From SB21 sp964415295 (GTDB lineage Bacteria; CLD3; SB21): a stretch of DNA of 64,000 bases. Each line of letters opens with the position of its first letter. Position 1 is the first letter of the stretch. Made by a program: the position numbers and the translations under genes. Under the pieces are notes generated by a model. The model did no database searches and was not told the DNA's origin. It saw nothing but the letters and a program-made list of their open reading frames with translations. This document shows positions 45,390 through 54,189 of the stretch, piece by piece. The DNA lies in NCBI GenBank assembly GCA_964415295.1, contig CAYPYN010000002.1, forward strand, positions 372,001-436,000. Reading direction: 5' to 3'.

Positions 45390-47465
45390 ATGAAAAACAT
45401 CATCTCAAAATTGCCGGCGCTTGTGGCTGTGGTCCTTGCGTTGTTGATGAATCCGTCTTTGATCGCCGACGAGGGCATGTGGACGTTTGACAATCTGCCG
45501 CTCAAACTGCTCAAGGAAAAATACGGCTTTGAACCTTCGCAGGAATGGATCGATCATCTGCGGCTCTCCTGCGTGCGCATCAACGACGGAGGCTCCGGTG
45601 CCTTCGTCAGCCCCCAAGGGCTGGTGCTGACCAATCAGCACGTGATGCGCGGGCAATTGCAAAAACTTTCCACGCCGCAGAACGACTATGTCAAGAACGG
45701 ATTCCTTGCTCTGAACTCCGCCGATGAGATCCGATGTCCGGATGTGGAACTCAACGTACTCATCGACATGCTCAATGTCACCGAGCGTGTTCAAAATGCC
45801 GCAAGAGGACTGAACGACCAGGAGGGGCTCCGGGCACGCGCGGCGGAGATCGCCCGGATACAAAAAGAAAGCTTCGATTCTACCGGCTTGCGGTCCGATG
45901 TGGTAACGCTTTACCGCGGCGGCGAATACTGGCTCTACCGTTACAGGAAATATACCGACGTGCGCCTCGTATTTGCGGCGGAGCAGCAGATCGCGTTCTA
46001 TGGCGGTTATCTGGACAATTTTACCTATCCCCGGTACGAACTCGATATGGCGCTGGTGCGCGTGTATGAAAACGGCAAACCGCTTGAGAGCAAACATTAT
46101 CTGAAGTGGAATTCACGGGGCGTTACCGACGGCGAACTGGTCTTTGTGGTCGGCCATCCGGGTTCGACAGACCGCCTCATGACCATGGCACAGCTCGAGA
46201 CCCAGCGCGACGTTGTTCTGCCGATGCTTTTGCAGTCGCTGAACCGCCGGTTGAACACGTTAAAGAATTACGCCACCGCGGGCAGCGAACAGGCGCGGCA
46301 GGTGGTTGCCGCCATCAGCGGAACTGAGAATTCCATCAAAGCCATCACCGGCGAATACAACGGTTTGCTCGATCAGAGCCTGATGAAGCAGAAACAATTG
46401 GACGAAGACAAATTCCGAAACGCCGTTAACGGGAAACCGGAATGGAAAAAAGGGTACGGAAGCGCCTGGAGCGACCTTGCCAAAGTACAGAAAAAATACA
46501 CCGGACTTTATAAAACCATGCGGTTCCGCTCCTTGCCCAACAACTCCATGGCCAATACGGCCCTTCGAATGGTTCGGTATGCGTCTGAAGCAAAAAGACC
46601 CGATGCGGAACGTATGGGCGGATACCGGGACGCGCAGCTGGAAGGACTCAAGATGTCCTTCCTATCAACCGTTCCGGTCTATACGGAACTCGAAGAAAAG
46701 CTGCTTGCCAACAGCCTCGCGGAAGCGCTGGATCAATTAGGATCCGACGATGCTTTTGTCAAGGCTTGTTTGAACGGCCGAACGGCCGAAGCAGTTGCAG
46801 CGGAACTCATCAAGGGATCCAGGCTTAACGATCCCGCTTTCCGCAAATCGCTGATCGACGGCGGTTTCGCGGCCATCGATGCGTCCAATGATCCTTTACT
46901 TGCACTGGCACGCAGGATCGATCCGCTGATGCGCGAGGCCTGGCGCAACTTCCAGGAGCAGGTCTCGAGCGTTGAAGAGGCCGCGGCAGAAAAAATTGGC
47001 AAGGCGCGTTTTGACGTGTACGGCAAATCGTTGTATCCCGATGCCACTTTCACCTTGCGGTTTGCGTACGGCACTGTGAAAGGTTATCCGAGCAACGGCA
47101 CGCTCGCGCAACCCGTCACCACATACTACGGCCTTTACGACCGGGCACTCGGGTTCGGATTGAAAGAACCGTTCCATCTTCCGGCCAGGTACATGGACAG
47201 AAAAGACAAGATCGATCTCTCGACGCCGTCCAATTTTGCTTCCACATGCGATATCATCGGCGGGAATTCCGGTTCCCCGGTAATCAATAAAAACGGAGAG
47301 GTCGTGGGATTGATACACGACGGAAACATGGAAGGACTTGTCGGTAATTTCTTCTACAACGACGCAACAGGCCGGGCGGTCAGTGATCACAGCGCCGGCA
47401 TGATCATGGCCTTGCGCAAGTTATACGACGCCGATAAGATCGCGGACGAATTGGAAGGAAAGTAA
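45390..47465 (+). CDS. S46 family dipeptidyl-peptidase (DPP7/DPP11-like)
   Basis: Exported serine peptidase of 691 residues that removes dipeptides from peptide N-termini. A signal peptide (LPALVAVVLALLMNPSLIA) is followed by EGMWTFDNLP, a standard S46 start. Catalytic residues are visible: His in VLTNQHV, Asp in YPRYELDMAL, and Ser in GGNSGSPVINKNGEVVG, with a helical domain between. It would act in the periplasm to feed on proteins or peptides. The residue that decides DPP7 versus DPP11 specificity cannot be placed by eye. A strong terminator follows at 47471-47498. Confidence 0.92.
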   Translation: MKNIISKLPALVAVVLALLMNPSLIADEGMWTFDNLPLKLLKEKYGFEPSQEWIDHLRLSCVRINDGGSGAFVSPQGLVLTNQHVMRGQLQKLSTPQNDYVKNGFLALNSADEIRCPDVELNVLIDMLNVTERVQNAARGLNDQEGLRARAAEIARIQKESFDSTGLRSDVVTLYRGGEYWLYRYRKYTDVRLVFAAEQQIAFYGGYLDNFTYPRYELDMALVRVYENGKPLESKHYLKWNSRGVTDGELVFVVGHPGSTDRLMTMAQLETQRDVVLPMLLQSLNRRLNTLKNYATAGSEQARQVVAAISGTENSIKAITGEYNGLLDQSLMKQKQLDEDKFRNAVNGKPEWKKGYGSAWSDLAKVQKKYTGLYKTMRFRSLPNNSMANTALRMVRYASEAKRPDAERMGGYRDAQLEGLKMSFLSTVPVYTELEEKLLANSLAEALDQLGSDDAFVKACLNGRTAEAVAAELIKGSRLNDPAFRKSLIDGGFAAIDASNDPLLALARRIDPLMREAWRNFQEQVSSVEEAAAEKIGKARFDVYGKSLYPDATFTLRFAYGTVKGYPSNGTLAQPVTTYYGLYDRALGFGLKEPFHLPARYMDRKDKIDLSTPSNFASTCDIIGGNSGSPVINKNGEVVGLIHDGNMEGLVGNFFYNDATGRAVSDHSAGMIMALRKLYDADKIADELEGK

Positions 47466-47470
47466 ACAAT

Positions 47471-47498
47471 AAAAACCCGAACTCAAGTTCGGGTTTTT
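47471..47498. terminator. Bidirectional intrinsic terminator
   Basis: A perfect 13-bp inverted repeat: AAAAACCCGAACT at 47471-47483 and its complement at 47486-47498, with A-runs on one side and T-runs on the other. It lies between the convergent S46 peptidase and barrel protein genes and can serve both. Confidence 0.92.
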
Positions 47499-47502
47499 GT
47501 TT

Positions 47503-48348
47503 TTATCTCAAGTCAAAATCGAGGCGAATACCAAGAACCGAATCCAGAACTTCTTCGAGATCGTCATCAACAGGTACTCGCATATAAACCCCGGGCCGAA
47601 TGTTTTTGATTTTGCCGAAGAAGTTGAAATCCAATTGGTGGATCGTTTTTTCTGCCAGATCGGAACCTTCACCCATGGTCACCCACATACGGCCGTTCAA
47701 CCCAAGCCCCATTCCAAATGTTTCCGTTTCAAGTCCGCCGTGAAAGCTGTAAAGGAGGAACATTTCAAACCGATCCTCGGAGTCTTTATTGGTAATATAC
47801 CATATCTCCGGCCCGATACGGACGCGTGTTACGAACCCAGACTCGCGGCGAACGAGACTGTTGACCTTGACAGTGAAAGGCACAATATCATCAACAAAAG
47901 CATCCAGACGATCCCAATCCGCTAACATACCTACGCTTTGAGCGCCATATTTGTCATCCGAAACCGTCGGCAGACGAACCCCGACTTCTGTGAAGACAGG
48001 ATCGTTCGGTTGGCCAAACTCTGCACCCAAATACACATTTCCAATGGTACTTTCCTTTCTGGAATAGTCGATGCCGTAATATTCATCTTTGTATTCGTAC
48101 CCGTATTTTCCATAGGGAATTTCTACAACCATTGTATTTCGGTCATTCATCGGCAGTCGGGCAGAAACATTAAATACAGATGTGAAAAAGGTCAGGTTAC
48201 GATCTTCCGAGAAACTCGGTTTCAGCCATTCGATAGATACGATCTTCTTATTTCGGTCAAGCATCCAATTGGACTGGGCCCTAACCGGCCCGACCAGGGA
48301 TAAGAATATCCCAATAATTATAATCAGAACCCCGCATTTACTTATCAT
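47503..48348 (-). CDS. Exported hypothetical protein, probable outer membrane beta-barrel
   Basis: A 281-residue protein with a signal peptide (GVLIIIIGIFLSLVGPVRA). The mature part alternates polar and aromatic residues in about ten possible strands (RNLTFFTSVFNVSARLP, NTMVVEIPYGKYGYEY, VYLGAEFGQP, MFLLYSFHGGL). It ends LGIRLDFDLR, although the typical terminal Phe is one position early. It resembles small porin-like or 'transporter' barrels of environmental bacteria; no family is named. A single gene with its own terminator. Confidence 0.55.
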   Translation of the reverse strand: MISKCGVLIIIIGIFLSLVGPVRAQSNWMLDRNKKIVSIEWLKPSFSEDRNLTFFTSVFNVSARLPMNDRNTMVVEIPYGKYGYEYKDEYYGIDYSRKESTIGNVYLGAEFGQPNDPVFTEVGVRLPTVSDDKYGAQSVGMLADWDRLDAFVDDIVPFTVKVNSLVRRESGFVTRVRIGPEIWYITNKDSEDRFEMFLLYSFHGGLETETFGMGLGLNGRMWVTMGEGSDLAEKTIHQLDFNFFGKIKNIRPGVYMRVPVDDDLEEVLDSVLGIRLDFDLR

Positions 48349-48436
48349 AAATCAACCCCCATATTTTATTTCACTCAAAATTAAGGGAATCGATCATTAC
48401 AAGCAACGTCGAATTTCCAGCACTCGCTAAATAGCC

Positions 48437-48465
48437 TTGAGACTCACGATGCTTATAAGTAGATT
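48437..48465 (+). promoter_or_regulatory. Candidate sigma-70 promoter of the CPBP protease gene
   Basis: TTGAGA (48437-48442, 5/6) and TAGATT (48460-48465, 4/6) are 17 bases apart, in the gap upstream of the ATG at 48492. Confidence 0.45.
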
Positions 48466-48491
48466 AGCGCATCACTTTGAGAGGAGAACCT

Positions 48492-49400
48492 ATGGAACCT
48501 GACAGAGAAACAAATCAGTTGAATACGTCCGAGCCGGATATGCCTTTCTCCCCCGGTGCGTCGGTTGGCGTGCTGGCGGTCAGCGTGATATTCGGTTTTG
48601 TCGTCACACTGGTATTTGCTTTTGCCGGAATGATGAGTGCTACCGCAGATACCGGTAAATCCGTGGGGGAAATGGTCATGAAACTGGGCCTGCTGATCGG
48701 CACGGTCTGCTTCGTTGTTCCGGCGTATATCTACGCACGGATGGAAAAAAAATCCCTGGCGGTGGTTTTTAGATTTAAAGCGGTATCCCGGATGACCATC
48801 GTTTATACGATCGTGCTGGCCGCCGGTCTGATCGTCGTAACGGACACGATCGACAAATGGATCGCGCCAATGATCAACGCGTATCTCGACAGCACCCTCG
48901 GCGCGCTGTCGCCGGAACTCATGTCCGATAAGATCCTTGCAAAAATGAAAGAGGAGTTCAAGATCACCGGATTTTTGAACGGTACTCTCTTGATACTGGC
49001 GGCCGTTTTTGCCGCCGGTTTTTGCGAAGAAATGCTGATACGCGGCATGTTCCAGGGAGCTCTGGAAAAGCGGCTCAGCGCTGTCTACGCGATCGTGATA
49101 TCAAGTCTGGTCTTCTCCTTCATTCATATCAATCCCTGGGGCGGCATCCAGATATTCGTCATTGCCGTTTTTCTCGGATGGATCGCCTGGAGAACGGGAA
49201 GCATCTATCCAACGATCCTCCTGCACGCGTTGAATAATTTCATCGTCATCCTTTTTAATAATCTGGATCCGCAATCTTTGGCTTGGTATGGCGATGAACA
49301 GCATGTCGAGCCGGGCGTGATGGTGGCCGGAGTATTATTGCTTCTGCTTGGTTTATACGGATTATGGAAATCATCAGGCCGAAAGGAATCCGTTACATAA
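48492..49400 (+). CDS. CPBP family intramembrane metalloprotease
   Basis: A 302-residue polytopic protein from the ATG at 48492, which has GAGGAG at good distance; a TTG 15 bases upstream is the alternative. The three CPBP motifs are visible: EEMLIRGMFQ (EExxxR), FSFIHINPW (FxxxH) and HALNNFIVILFNN (HxxxN/B). The family (Rce1-like, Abi) cleaves membrane substrates; bacterial members are linked to prenyl-type processing or bacteriocin immunity. The first 20 residues are polar and cytoplasmic. It is followed by the hydrogenase island with an 82-base gap. Confidence 0.85.
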   Translation: MEPDRETNQLNTSEPDMPFSPGASVGVLAVSVIFGFVVTLVFAFAGMMSATADTGKSVGEMVMKLGLLIGTVCFVVPAYIYARMEKKSLAVVFRFKAVSRMTIVYTIVLAAGLIVVTDTIDKWIAPMINAYLDSTLGALSPELMSDKILAKMKEEFKITGFLNGTLLILAAVFAAGFCEEMLIRGMFQGALEKRLSAVYAIVISSLVFSFIHINPWGGIQIFVIAVFLGWIAWRTGSIYPTILLHALNNFIVILFNNLDPQSLAWYGDEQHVEPGVMVAGVLLLLLGLYGLWKSSGRKESVT

Positions 49401-49413
49401 AATCATACGGTTT

Positions 49414-49429
49414 TATGACTTTTGTCATA
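49414..49429. promoter_or_regulatory. Short perfect dyad, operator candidate
   Basis: TATGAC-TTTT-GTCATA is an exact 6-bp inverted repeat in the gap before the fmdB-like gene, 53 bases upstream of its ATG. The half-site resembles NikR's GTATGA/TCATAC, but the spacing is far too short for NikR. The factor is unknown. Confidence 0.3.
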
Positions 49430-49482
49430 GAATTCCGTTATAAAGTTCACTAATTTAAATACGTAAAAAACAAAAGGGATCC

Positions 49483-49680
49483 ATGCCTGTTTTCGAATAC
49501 CGCTGCAAAAAGTGTGATGAGAAATTCGAGCAACTGGTCTTCTCTTCCGGAGAAAAGGTGGAGTGCCCCAAATGCGGGAATACCGATAATCAAAAACTGA
49601 TCTCCGCTTTCTCCGCATCGCATGCTCACGGCTCGGCCGCTTCGCCATCCTCGTGCAGTTCCAGCGGACGTTTCACTTGA
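49483..49680 (+). CDS. FmdB family zinc ribbon protein
   Basis: A 65-residue protein starting MPVFEYRCKKC, with the two CxxC pairs of the FmdB zinc ribbon (CKKC and CPKC), followed by a Ser/His-rich tail with one more Cys. FmdB-type proteins are putative regulators, originally found beside amide and formamide genes. Here it opens the hydrogenase maturation region, 72 bases before the nickel permease gene. AAGGGAT lies before the ATG. Confidence 0.88.
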   Translation: MPVFEYRCKKCDEKFEQLVFSSGEKVECPKCGNTDNQKLISAFSASHAHGSAASPSSCSSSGRFT

Positions 49681-49693
49681 GTGTAGTGATTCC

Positions 49694-49712
49694 GGCCGAT
49701 AGGTTATCGGCC
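49694..49712 (+). promoter_or_regulatory. Hairpin in the leader of the nickel permease/hyp operon
   Basis: GGCCGATA (49694-49701) pairs perfectly with TATCGGCC (49705-49712) over a 3-base loop. No T-run follows, so it is not a classical terminator. It lies 41 bases before the nickel permease ATG and may affect translation or mRNA stability. Confidence 0.4.
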
Positions 49713-49752
49713 TTCGGATGGCTCTCCCGTTGATGAATCTCAAGGAGATCCA

Positions 49753-50418
49753 ATGATCTCAGTTTTAGCCGGTTTTGCTGCCGGCGCCATACATGTACTC
49801 ACCGGTCCGGATCATCTGGCCGCGATCTCGCCTCTGGCCCTGGATCAGAAAAAATCTTCGTGGAATGTCGGATTCCGTTGGGGACTCGGCCACACGGCGG
49901 GCGTTGGACTGGTAGGCCTTCTGGCTCTGGCCGGCCGGGAACTCATTCCCGTCCAGCTTATATCATCTTACAGCGAGCGCGTCGTCGGTCTCGTCCTGAT
50001 CGCGATCGGCATCTGGGGCATTCAGAAAGCACTATCCAGAAATATCCATTCCCATCACCACATCCACGACGGGCGCGAACACGTGCACATGCATATGCAT
50101 ACGGCCGCGGCGCATGATTCGGACAATGCTCATCGTCATACCCACGCCGCTCTGGCCGTCGGTATCATTCACGGGTTTGCGGGCAGCTCTCACTTTCTGG
50201 GCATTTTGCCGGCGCTGGCACTTCCCACGCGAACGGACGCCGTATTGTATCTTCTGGCCTTCGGCGCCGGAACGATCCTGGCCATGATGGCTTTCGCATC
50301 ATTCATGGGCGCTATGGCCGCAACGCTGGCCCACACAGGTATGCAACTCTACAAACGACTGCTCGTCGGCTTCAGCGCTGCTTCGATCGTTATCGGCGGC
50401 GTCTGGCTGTTCATCTGA
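49753..50418 (+). CDS. Nickel/cobalt permease (NicO/UreH-like)
   Basis: A 221-residue membrane protein with six likely helices. The metal motif in the first helix is HVLTGPDHLAAI (HxxxxxDH), and a second occurs as GLGHTAG; both are known from NiCoT/NicO/UreH permeases. A histidine-rich cytoplasmic loop (residues about 98-132, with HSHHHIH and HVHMHMH) probably collects metal. It is 14 bases before hypA, so its likely job is nickel supply to the [NiFe] centre. Export, as in RcnA, cannot be excluded, but the context favours import. Confidence 0.85.
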   Translation: MISVLAGFAAGAIHVLTGPDHLAAISPLALDQKKSSWNVGFRWGLGHTAGVGLVGLLALAGRELIPVQLISSYSERVVGLVLIAIGIWGIQKALSRNIHSHHHIHDGREHVHMHMHTAAAHDSDNAHRHTHAALAVGIIHGFAGSSHFLGILPALALPTRTDAVLYLLAFGAGTILAMMAFASFMGAMAATLAHTGMQLYKRLLVGFSAASIVIGGVWLFI

Positions 50419-50432
50419 TTGGGAAATGACCT

Positions 50433-50777
50433 ATGCACGAATTATCTATTGCGCAGGAGATCATCAGCATCGTTCAGGAAAATCTGCCGGAGGGCAACGG
50501 ACATCCCGTCAAGTCGGTCAAACTGAGGATCGGAAAATTGACCAACATTTTGCCGGACTCGCTGGAATTTTGTTTTGACGCGCTGATCAAATCCACACCG
50601 CTGGACGGGGCTAAGCTGGATATACAGCACATTCCCGTCTCAGTGAAGTGCCGCCAATGCGGCCTCACGCATGAAATAGAGGGCGTTGCGTTTTTGTGTC
50701 CGTCGTGCGCAAGTTCGGATATTCAGATGGTTGCCGGAAATGAATTGCAGGTATCGGAGATCGAAATCTCAGATTAA
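50433..50777 (+). CDS. hypA: Hydrogenase nickel incorporation protein HypA
   Basis: A 114-residue nickel chaperone. The N-terminal MHE motif binds nickel. The zinc site is made of CRQC near residue 73 and CPSC near residue 89. It delivers nickel with HypB to the hydrogenase large subunit precursor. It lies 9 bases upstream of hypB and directly after the nickel permease. Confidence 0.96.
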   Translation: MHELSIAQEIISIVQENLPEGNGHPVKSVKLRIGKLTNILPDSLEFCFDALIKSTPLDGAKLDIQHIPVSVKCRQCGLTHEIEGVAFLCPSCASSDIQMVAGNELQVSEIEISD

Positions 50778-50786
50778 GGAGTTTCC

Positions 50787-51437
50787 ATGAGCCTGATCAC
50801 GCTGGAAAGAAAAGTACTGGAAAAGAACGACGTCATAGCTCAGTCGATACGAAAGCGATTGGCCGAACATAAGGTCTTTGCATTTAACATGGTCAGCTCC
50901 CCCGGTTCCGGCAAGACCAGTCTGGTCGAAAGGACCATCCATCATATGAAAAGCAGGATCCGGATGGCCGTCATCGAAGGCGATGTACAAACCGATCTGG
51001 ACGCGCAGCGCGTCCACGCCCTCGGCATACCCGTCGTACAGATCGTGACCAATGGCGCCTGCCATCTCGAAGCGGGACTCGTACGCGACGCTTTCGATCA
51101 GCTCGATATGAAAGGGCTTCACATGCTGATCATCGAGAATGTCGGAAACCTGGTATGTCCGGCCGGTTACGATCTCGGGGAAGCGATGAAGGTCGTGGTT
51201 CTGAGTACTACCGAAGGGGACGATAAACCGCTCAAATATCCCGCGATGTTCCGTAACGCTTCCGTGCTCATCATCAACAAGATCGACCTTGTGCCCTATC
51301 TCCCGTGTAACATTGAAACCATGAAGGCAAACGCGCGATCGATCAATCCGAACCTTAGAATCTTTGAAACCTCCTGCACCACCGACCAGGGGATCCCCGA
51401 GTGGTGCGGCTGGCTTGAATCGCAGCGGCATGCATGA
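50787..51437 (+). CDS. hypB: Hydrogenase nickel incorporation GTPase HypB
   Basis: A 216-residue GTPase with P-loop SSPGSGKTSLVE, the metal-site ACH in TNGACHLEAGLV, and VIEGDVQTDLDA. The G4-like NKIDLVPYL is present. The N-terminal histidine stretch and CxxCGC motif of some HypB proteins are missing; the His-rich permease loop may take over that function. It overlaps hypF by 4 bases (ATGA). Confidence 0.96.
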   Translation: MSLITLERKVLEKNDVIAQSIRKRLAEHKVFAFNMVSSPGSGKTSLVERTIHHMKSRIRMAVIEGDVQTDLDAQRVHALGIPVVQIVTNGACHLEAGLVRDAFDQLDMKGLHMLIIENVGNLVCPAGYDLGEAMKVVVLSTTEGDDKPLKYPAMFRNASVLIINKIDLVPYLPCNIETMKANARSINPNLRIFETSCTTDQGIPEWCGWLESQRHA

Positions 51438-53749
51438 TACGACGCATTCACATAACCGTCCGCGGCGCCGTGCAGGGCGTTGGATTCCGGCCATTTATCT
51501 ATCGTCTCGCGACGCAGCTGGGACTCAACGGATGGGTCAATAATTCTCCTCTTGGTGTTTTTATCGAAGCCGAGGGCGAAAAAGAAATATTGGACGTTCT
51601 CGTTCGCCGCATCCAAAATGAAAGACCGGCGCCGGCGATCATTGAAAGTATGGAATTTTCCTTTCTTGATGCCGGGGGTTACCATTCTTTTGAGATCCGC
51701 GAAAGCGACTCCGGTGGACCGAAGGCCGCTTTCATTATGCCCGATATAGCGCTGTGTGATAAATGCCTGGAGGAACTTTTTGACCCCAAGAACCGGCGTT
51801 ATAGGTACCCTCTCATTAATTGTACGCACTGCGGGCCGCGTTTTTCGATTATCCAATCGCTTCCGTACGACCGACCAAATACTTCGATGAAAACTTTTGA
51901 CATGTGCGAAGCTTGCCGGAAGGAATACGACGACCCATCCGACAGACGATTTCATGCACAGCCCATCGCCTGCCCGGAATGCGGACCGCATATCGAGGCG
52001 TGGGACCGGAACAAACATCGGCTCGCTTCACACGATGAAGCCATTACGTTCATCGCCCGGGCTATCCGCGACGGAAAAATCATTGCCCTGAAAGGGCTCG
52101 GCGGATACCAGTTGATCGGCCGCGCGGATGACGAAGGAACCGTTTCGATGCTTCGGCAAAGAAAACACCGTGAAGAAAAACCATTTGCGCTGATGTTCCC
52201 GGATATGAATTCCATTAAGTCCGTATGCGACGTTTCCCCGTTGGAAGAAAGATTGCTGATGTCGCCGGAATCGCCGATCGTACTACTGCAGATGAAGGAT
52301 ACTCACGGAGACCGGATTTACAGCGGTGTGGCGCCGGGTAATCCGTACCTCGGCGTTATGCGGCCATACACGCCGCTTCATCACCTGTTGATGCGGGAAC
52401 TCCATTTTCCGATCATGGCCACGAGCGGGAATTTGTCGGAAGAACCCATGGCGATCGACGAAGAAAGCGCCATAAGTAAGCTCGGCGGTATCGCCGATTA
52501 TTTTCTGATCCACAACCGTCCGATCGTCCGGCATGTGGATGATTCTATCGTGCGCGTGATCCTGGGCCGGGAAATGGTGATGCGCCGCGCCCGCGGATAT
52601 GCGCCGCTGCCGATACCTTTGGTGTCGGCGAGCGGGGATTCCACACCGGTACTTGCCGTTGGCGGTCATCTGAAAAATACGGTTGCTCTGGCCGTTGGTC
52701 GTCACATTTTCACAAGCCAGCATATCGGGGATCTGTCAACTCAGGAAGCCTATACGGCCTTTACAAAAGTCATAGACGATCTCAGGCGGCTGTATGATGT
52801 TCGAGATCATGCCACCGTTTGCGACTTGCATCCGGAGTATTTATCGACAAAATATGCCACCGAGTTGGACCATGAGCCGATCGCGGTACAACATCACGAA
52901 GCGCATGTCGCTGCCTGCCGGCTTGAGAATCGGTTAAAGGGTCCGGCGCTCGGCGTATCATGGGACGGTACGGGTTACGGTTTTGACGGAACGATCTGGG
53001 GCGGCGAATTTTTCCTTTCAGACGATCACGGGTCAAAGCACGTCGGACAGTTCTTTCCTTTTCCCCTCCCTGGCGGTGAAAAGGCCGTCAGAGAACCCCG
53101 ACGCTGCGCCCTCGGTGTGCTGTTTGCCTTGTATGGCGAACGTTTGTTTTCTGATCACGCCGGCTATCTCAGCCCGTTCTCCGACGAGGAGATAACATGG
53201 CTGCGCCGGATGTTGTCCAGGAATATCAATTGTCCGGTCACGTCCAGCGCGGGCCGCCTGTTTGACGCCGTCGCATCGCTGATCGGCATACGTCAGCAGA
53301 CGAATTACGAAGGACAATCGGCTATGATGCTGGAATTCGCCACCGATTCCGCGATCGAGGGAACTCTGGATTTCGATATCCTTGATGGAGATAAACTTAT
53401 TTTCGATTGGAGACCGACGATCGAAGAGATTCTAACGGAAATGCGCCGTCATGTCCCTGCGCCTGTGCTCGCGGCGAAATTCCACAATACGTTGGCGGAA
53501 GCGGTCCTCAGGATCGCCCGAATGGTCGGCGAGGAAAAAGTGGTACTGAGCGGCGGATGTTTCCAGAATGCCTTCCTGCTTGAGAGAACGGTTCGCCGGC
53601 TTGAATCGGAACATTTCAAACCCTACTGGCACCAGCGGATACCGACCAACGACGGCGGCATCGCGGTCGGACAGATTGCCGTGGCAATGCAAAGAAGCAG
53701 GACATCCAGCCGTATGCGGGACCCGCGATGGTTTGACTTTGTGGTTTAG
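51434..53749 (+). CDS. hypF: Carbamoyltransferase HypF
   Basis: A 771-residue enzyme that carbamoylates the HypE C-terminal cysteine, the first step of cyanide ligand synthesis. The acylphosphatase domain has VRGAVQGVGFRPFIYRLA. Two zinc-finger pairs follow (CDKC...CTHC, CEAC...CPEC). The YrdC-like domain has LKGLGGYQLI and KHREEKPFALM. The C-terminal Kae1-like domain shows HHEAHVAACRLE and DGTGYGFDGTIWGGE. Full length. The gap to hypC is 147 bases and contains AT-rich sequence. Confidence 0.97.
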   Translation: MIRRIHITVRGAVQGVGFRPFIYRLATQLGLNGWVNNSPLGVFIEAEGEKEILDVLVRRIQNERPAPAIIESMEFSFLDAGGYHSFEIRESDSGGPKAAFIMPDIALCDKCLEELFDPKNRRYRYPLINCTHCGPRFSIIQSLPYDRPNTSMKTFDMCEACRKEYDDPSDRRFHAQPIACPECGPHIEAWDRNKHRLASHDEAITFIARAIRDGKIIALKGLGGYQLIGRADDEGTVSMLRQRKHREEKPFALMFPDMNSIKSVCDVSPLEERLLMSPESPIVLLQMKDTHGDRIYSGVAPGNPYLGVMRPYTPLHHLLMRELHFPIMATSGNLSEEPMAIDEESAISKLGGIADYFLIHNRPIVRHVDDSIVRVILGREMVMRRARGYAPLPIPLVSASGDSTPVLAVGGHLKNTVALAVGRHIFTSQHIGDLSTQEAYTAFTKVIDDLRRLYDVRDHATVCDLHPEYLSTKYATELDHEPIAVQHHEAHVAACRLENRLKGPALGVSWDGTGYGFDGTIWGGEFFLSDDHGSKHVGQFFPFPLPGGEKAVREPRRCALGVLFALYGERLFSDHAGYLSPFSDEEITWLRRMLSRNINCPVTSSAGRLFDAVASLIGIRQQTNYEGQSAMMLEFATDSAIEGTLDFDILDGDKLIFDWRPTIEEILTEMRRHVPAPVLAAKFHNTLAEAVLRIARMVGEEKVVLSGGCFQNAFLLERTVRRLESEHFKPYWHQRIPTNDGGIAVGQIAVAMQRSRTSSRMRDPRWFDFVV

Positions 53750-53896
53750 ATCAGAATTAAATATCAGGAGTTGGAATTCAAAAATACTTTTCAAAGTAAG
53801 ATTCATAGAACAGCTCCGTCACTCAGCCATTTTTGCTTCTTAATGCTTGATATTTGATCTTGGAAAAACAAGTCCAAAATATAAAAGGAGTTCCCC

Positions 53897-54181
53897 ATGT
53901 GTCTTGCCGTTCCCGGAAAAATAGTTTCCATTGATGAATCCGCGGCCCTGAAGATGGCCAAGGTTAATTTTGGCGGCGTAGGCAAAGACGTGTGTCTTGA
54001 ATGGCTGCCCGATGCCCAGATCGGCGACTATGTACTCGTTCACGTCGGTTTTGCCTTGAGCAAAGTGGACGAAAAGGAAGCCGAGGAGACCATTCGTATG
54101 CTGCATGAGATGGGCGAGCTCATAGAAGAAGATGAAGCATTGAGAAAATTCAATGCCGATCATCCGGCCAAATCGGTTTGA
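53897..54181 (+). CDS. hypC: Hydrogenase assembly chaperone HypC
   Basis: A 94-residue chaperone starting MCLAVPGKIVSI, with the essential Cys2 that carries the Fe(CN)2CO unit with HypD. The OB-fold core ends GDYVLVHVGFALSKVDE. AAAAGGAG lies before the ATG. It is followed 8 bases later by hypD. A smaller relative without Cys2 lies at 59973. Confidence 0.96.
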   Translation: MCLAVPGKIVSIDESAALKMAKVNFGGVGKDVCLEWLPDAQIGDYVLVHVGFALSKVDEKEAEETIRMLHEMGELIEEDEALRKFNADHPAKSV

Positions 54182-54189
54182 GGTGAGTT

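Noticed and set aside
49414..49429. Possible NikR operator
   Set aside because: The half-sites are similar, but NikR sites have a 16-base spacer and this has 4; kept only as an unnamed dyad.
49719..49734. TGGCTC-N5-TTGAT, similar to a sigma-54 promoter, before the nickel permease
   Set aside because: The GC of the -12 element is GA, and the transcript would start within a few bases of the ATG, leaving no leader.
53750..53896. Possible inverted repeat between hypF and hypC (AAATATCA and TGATATTT)
   Set aside because: Only about 8 bases match in arms of AT-rich sequence; likely chance, though it may be a decayed copy of the element at 10301.
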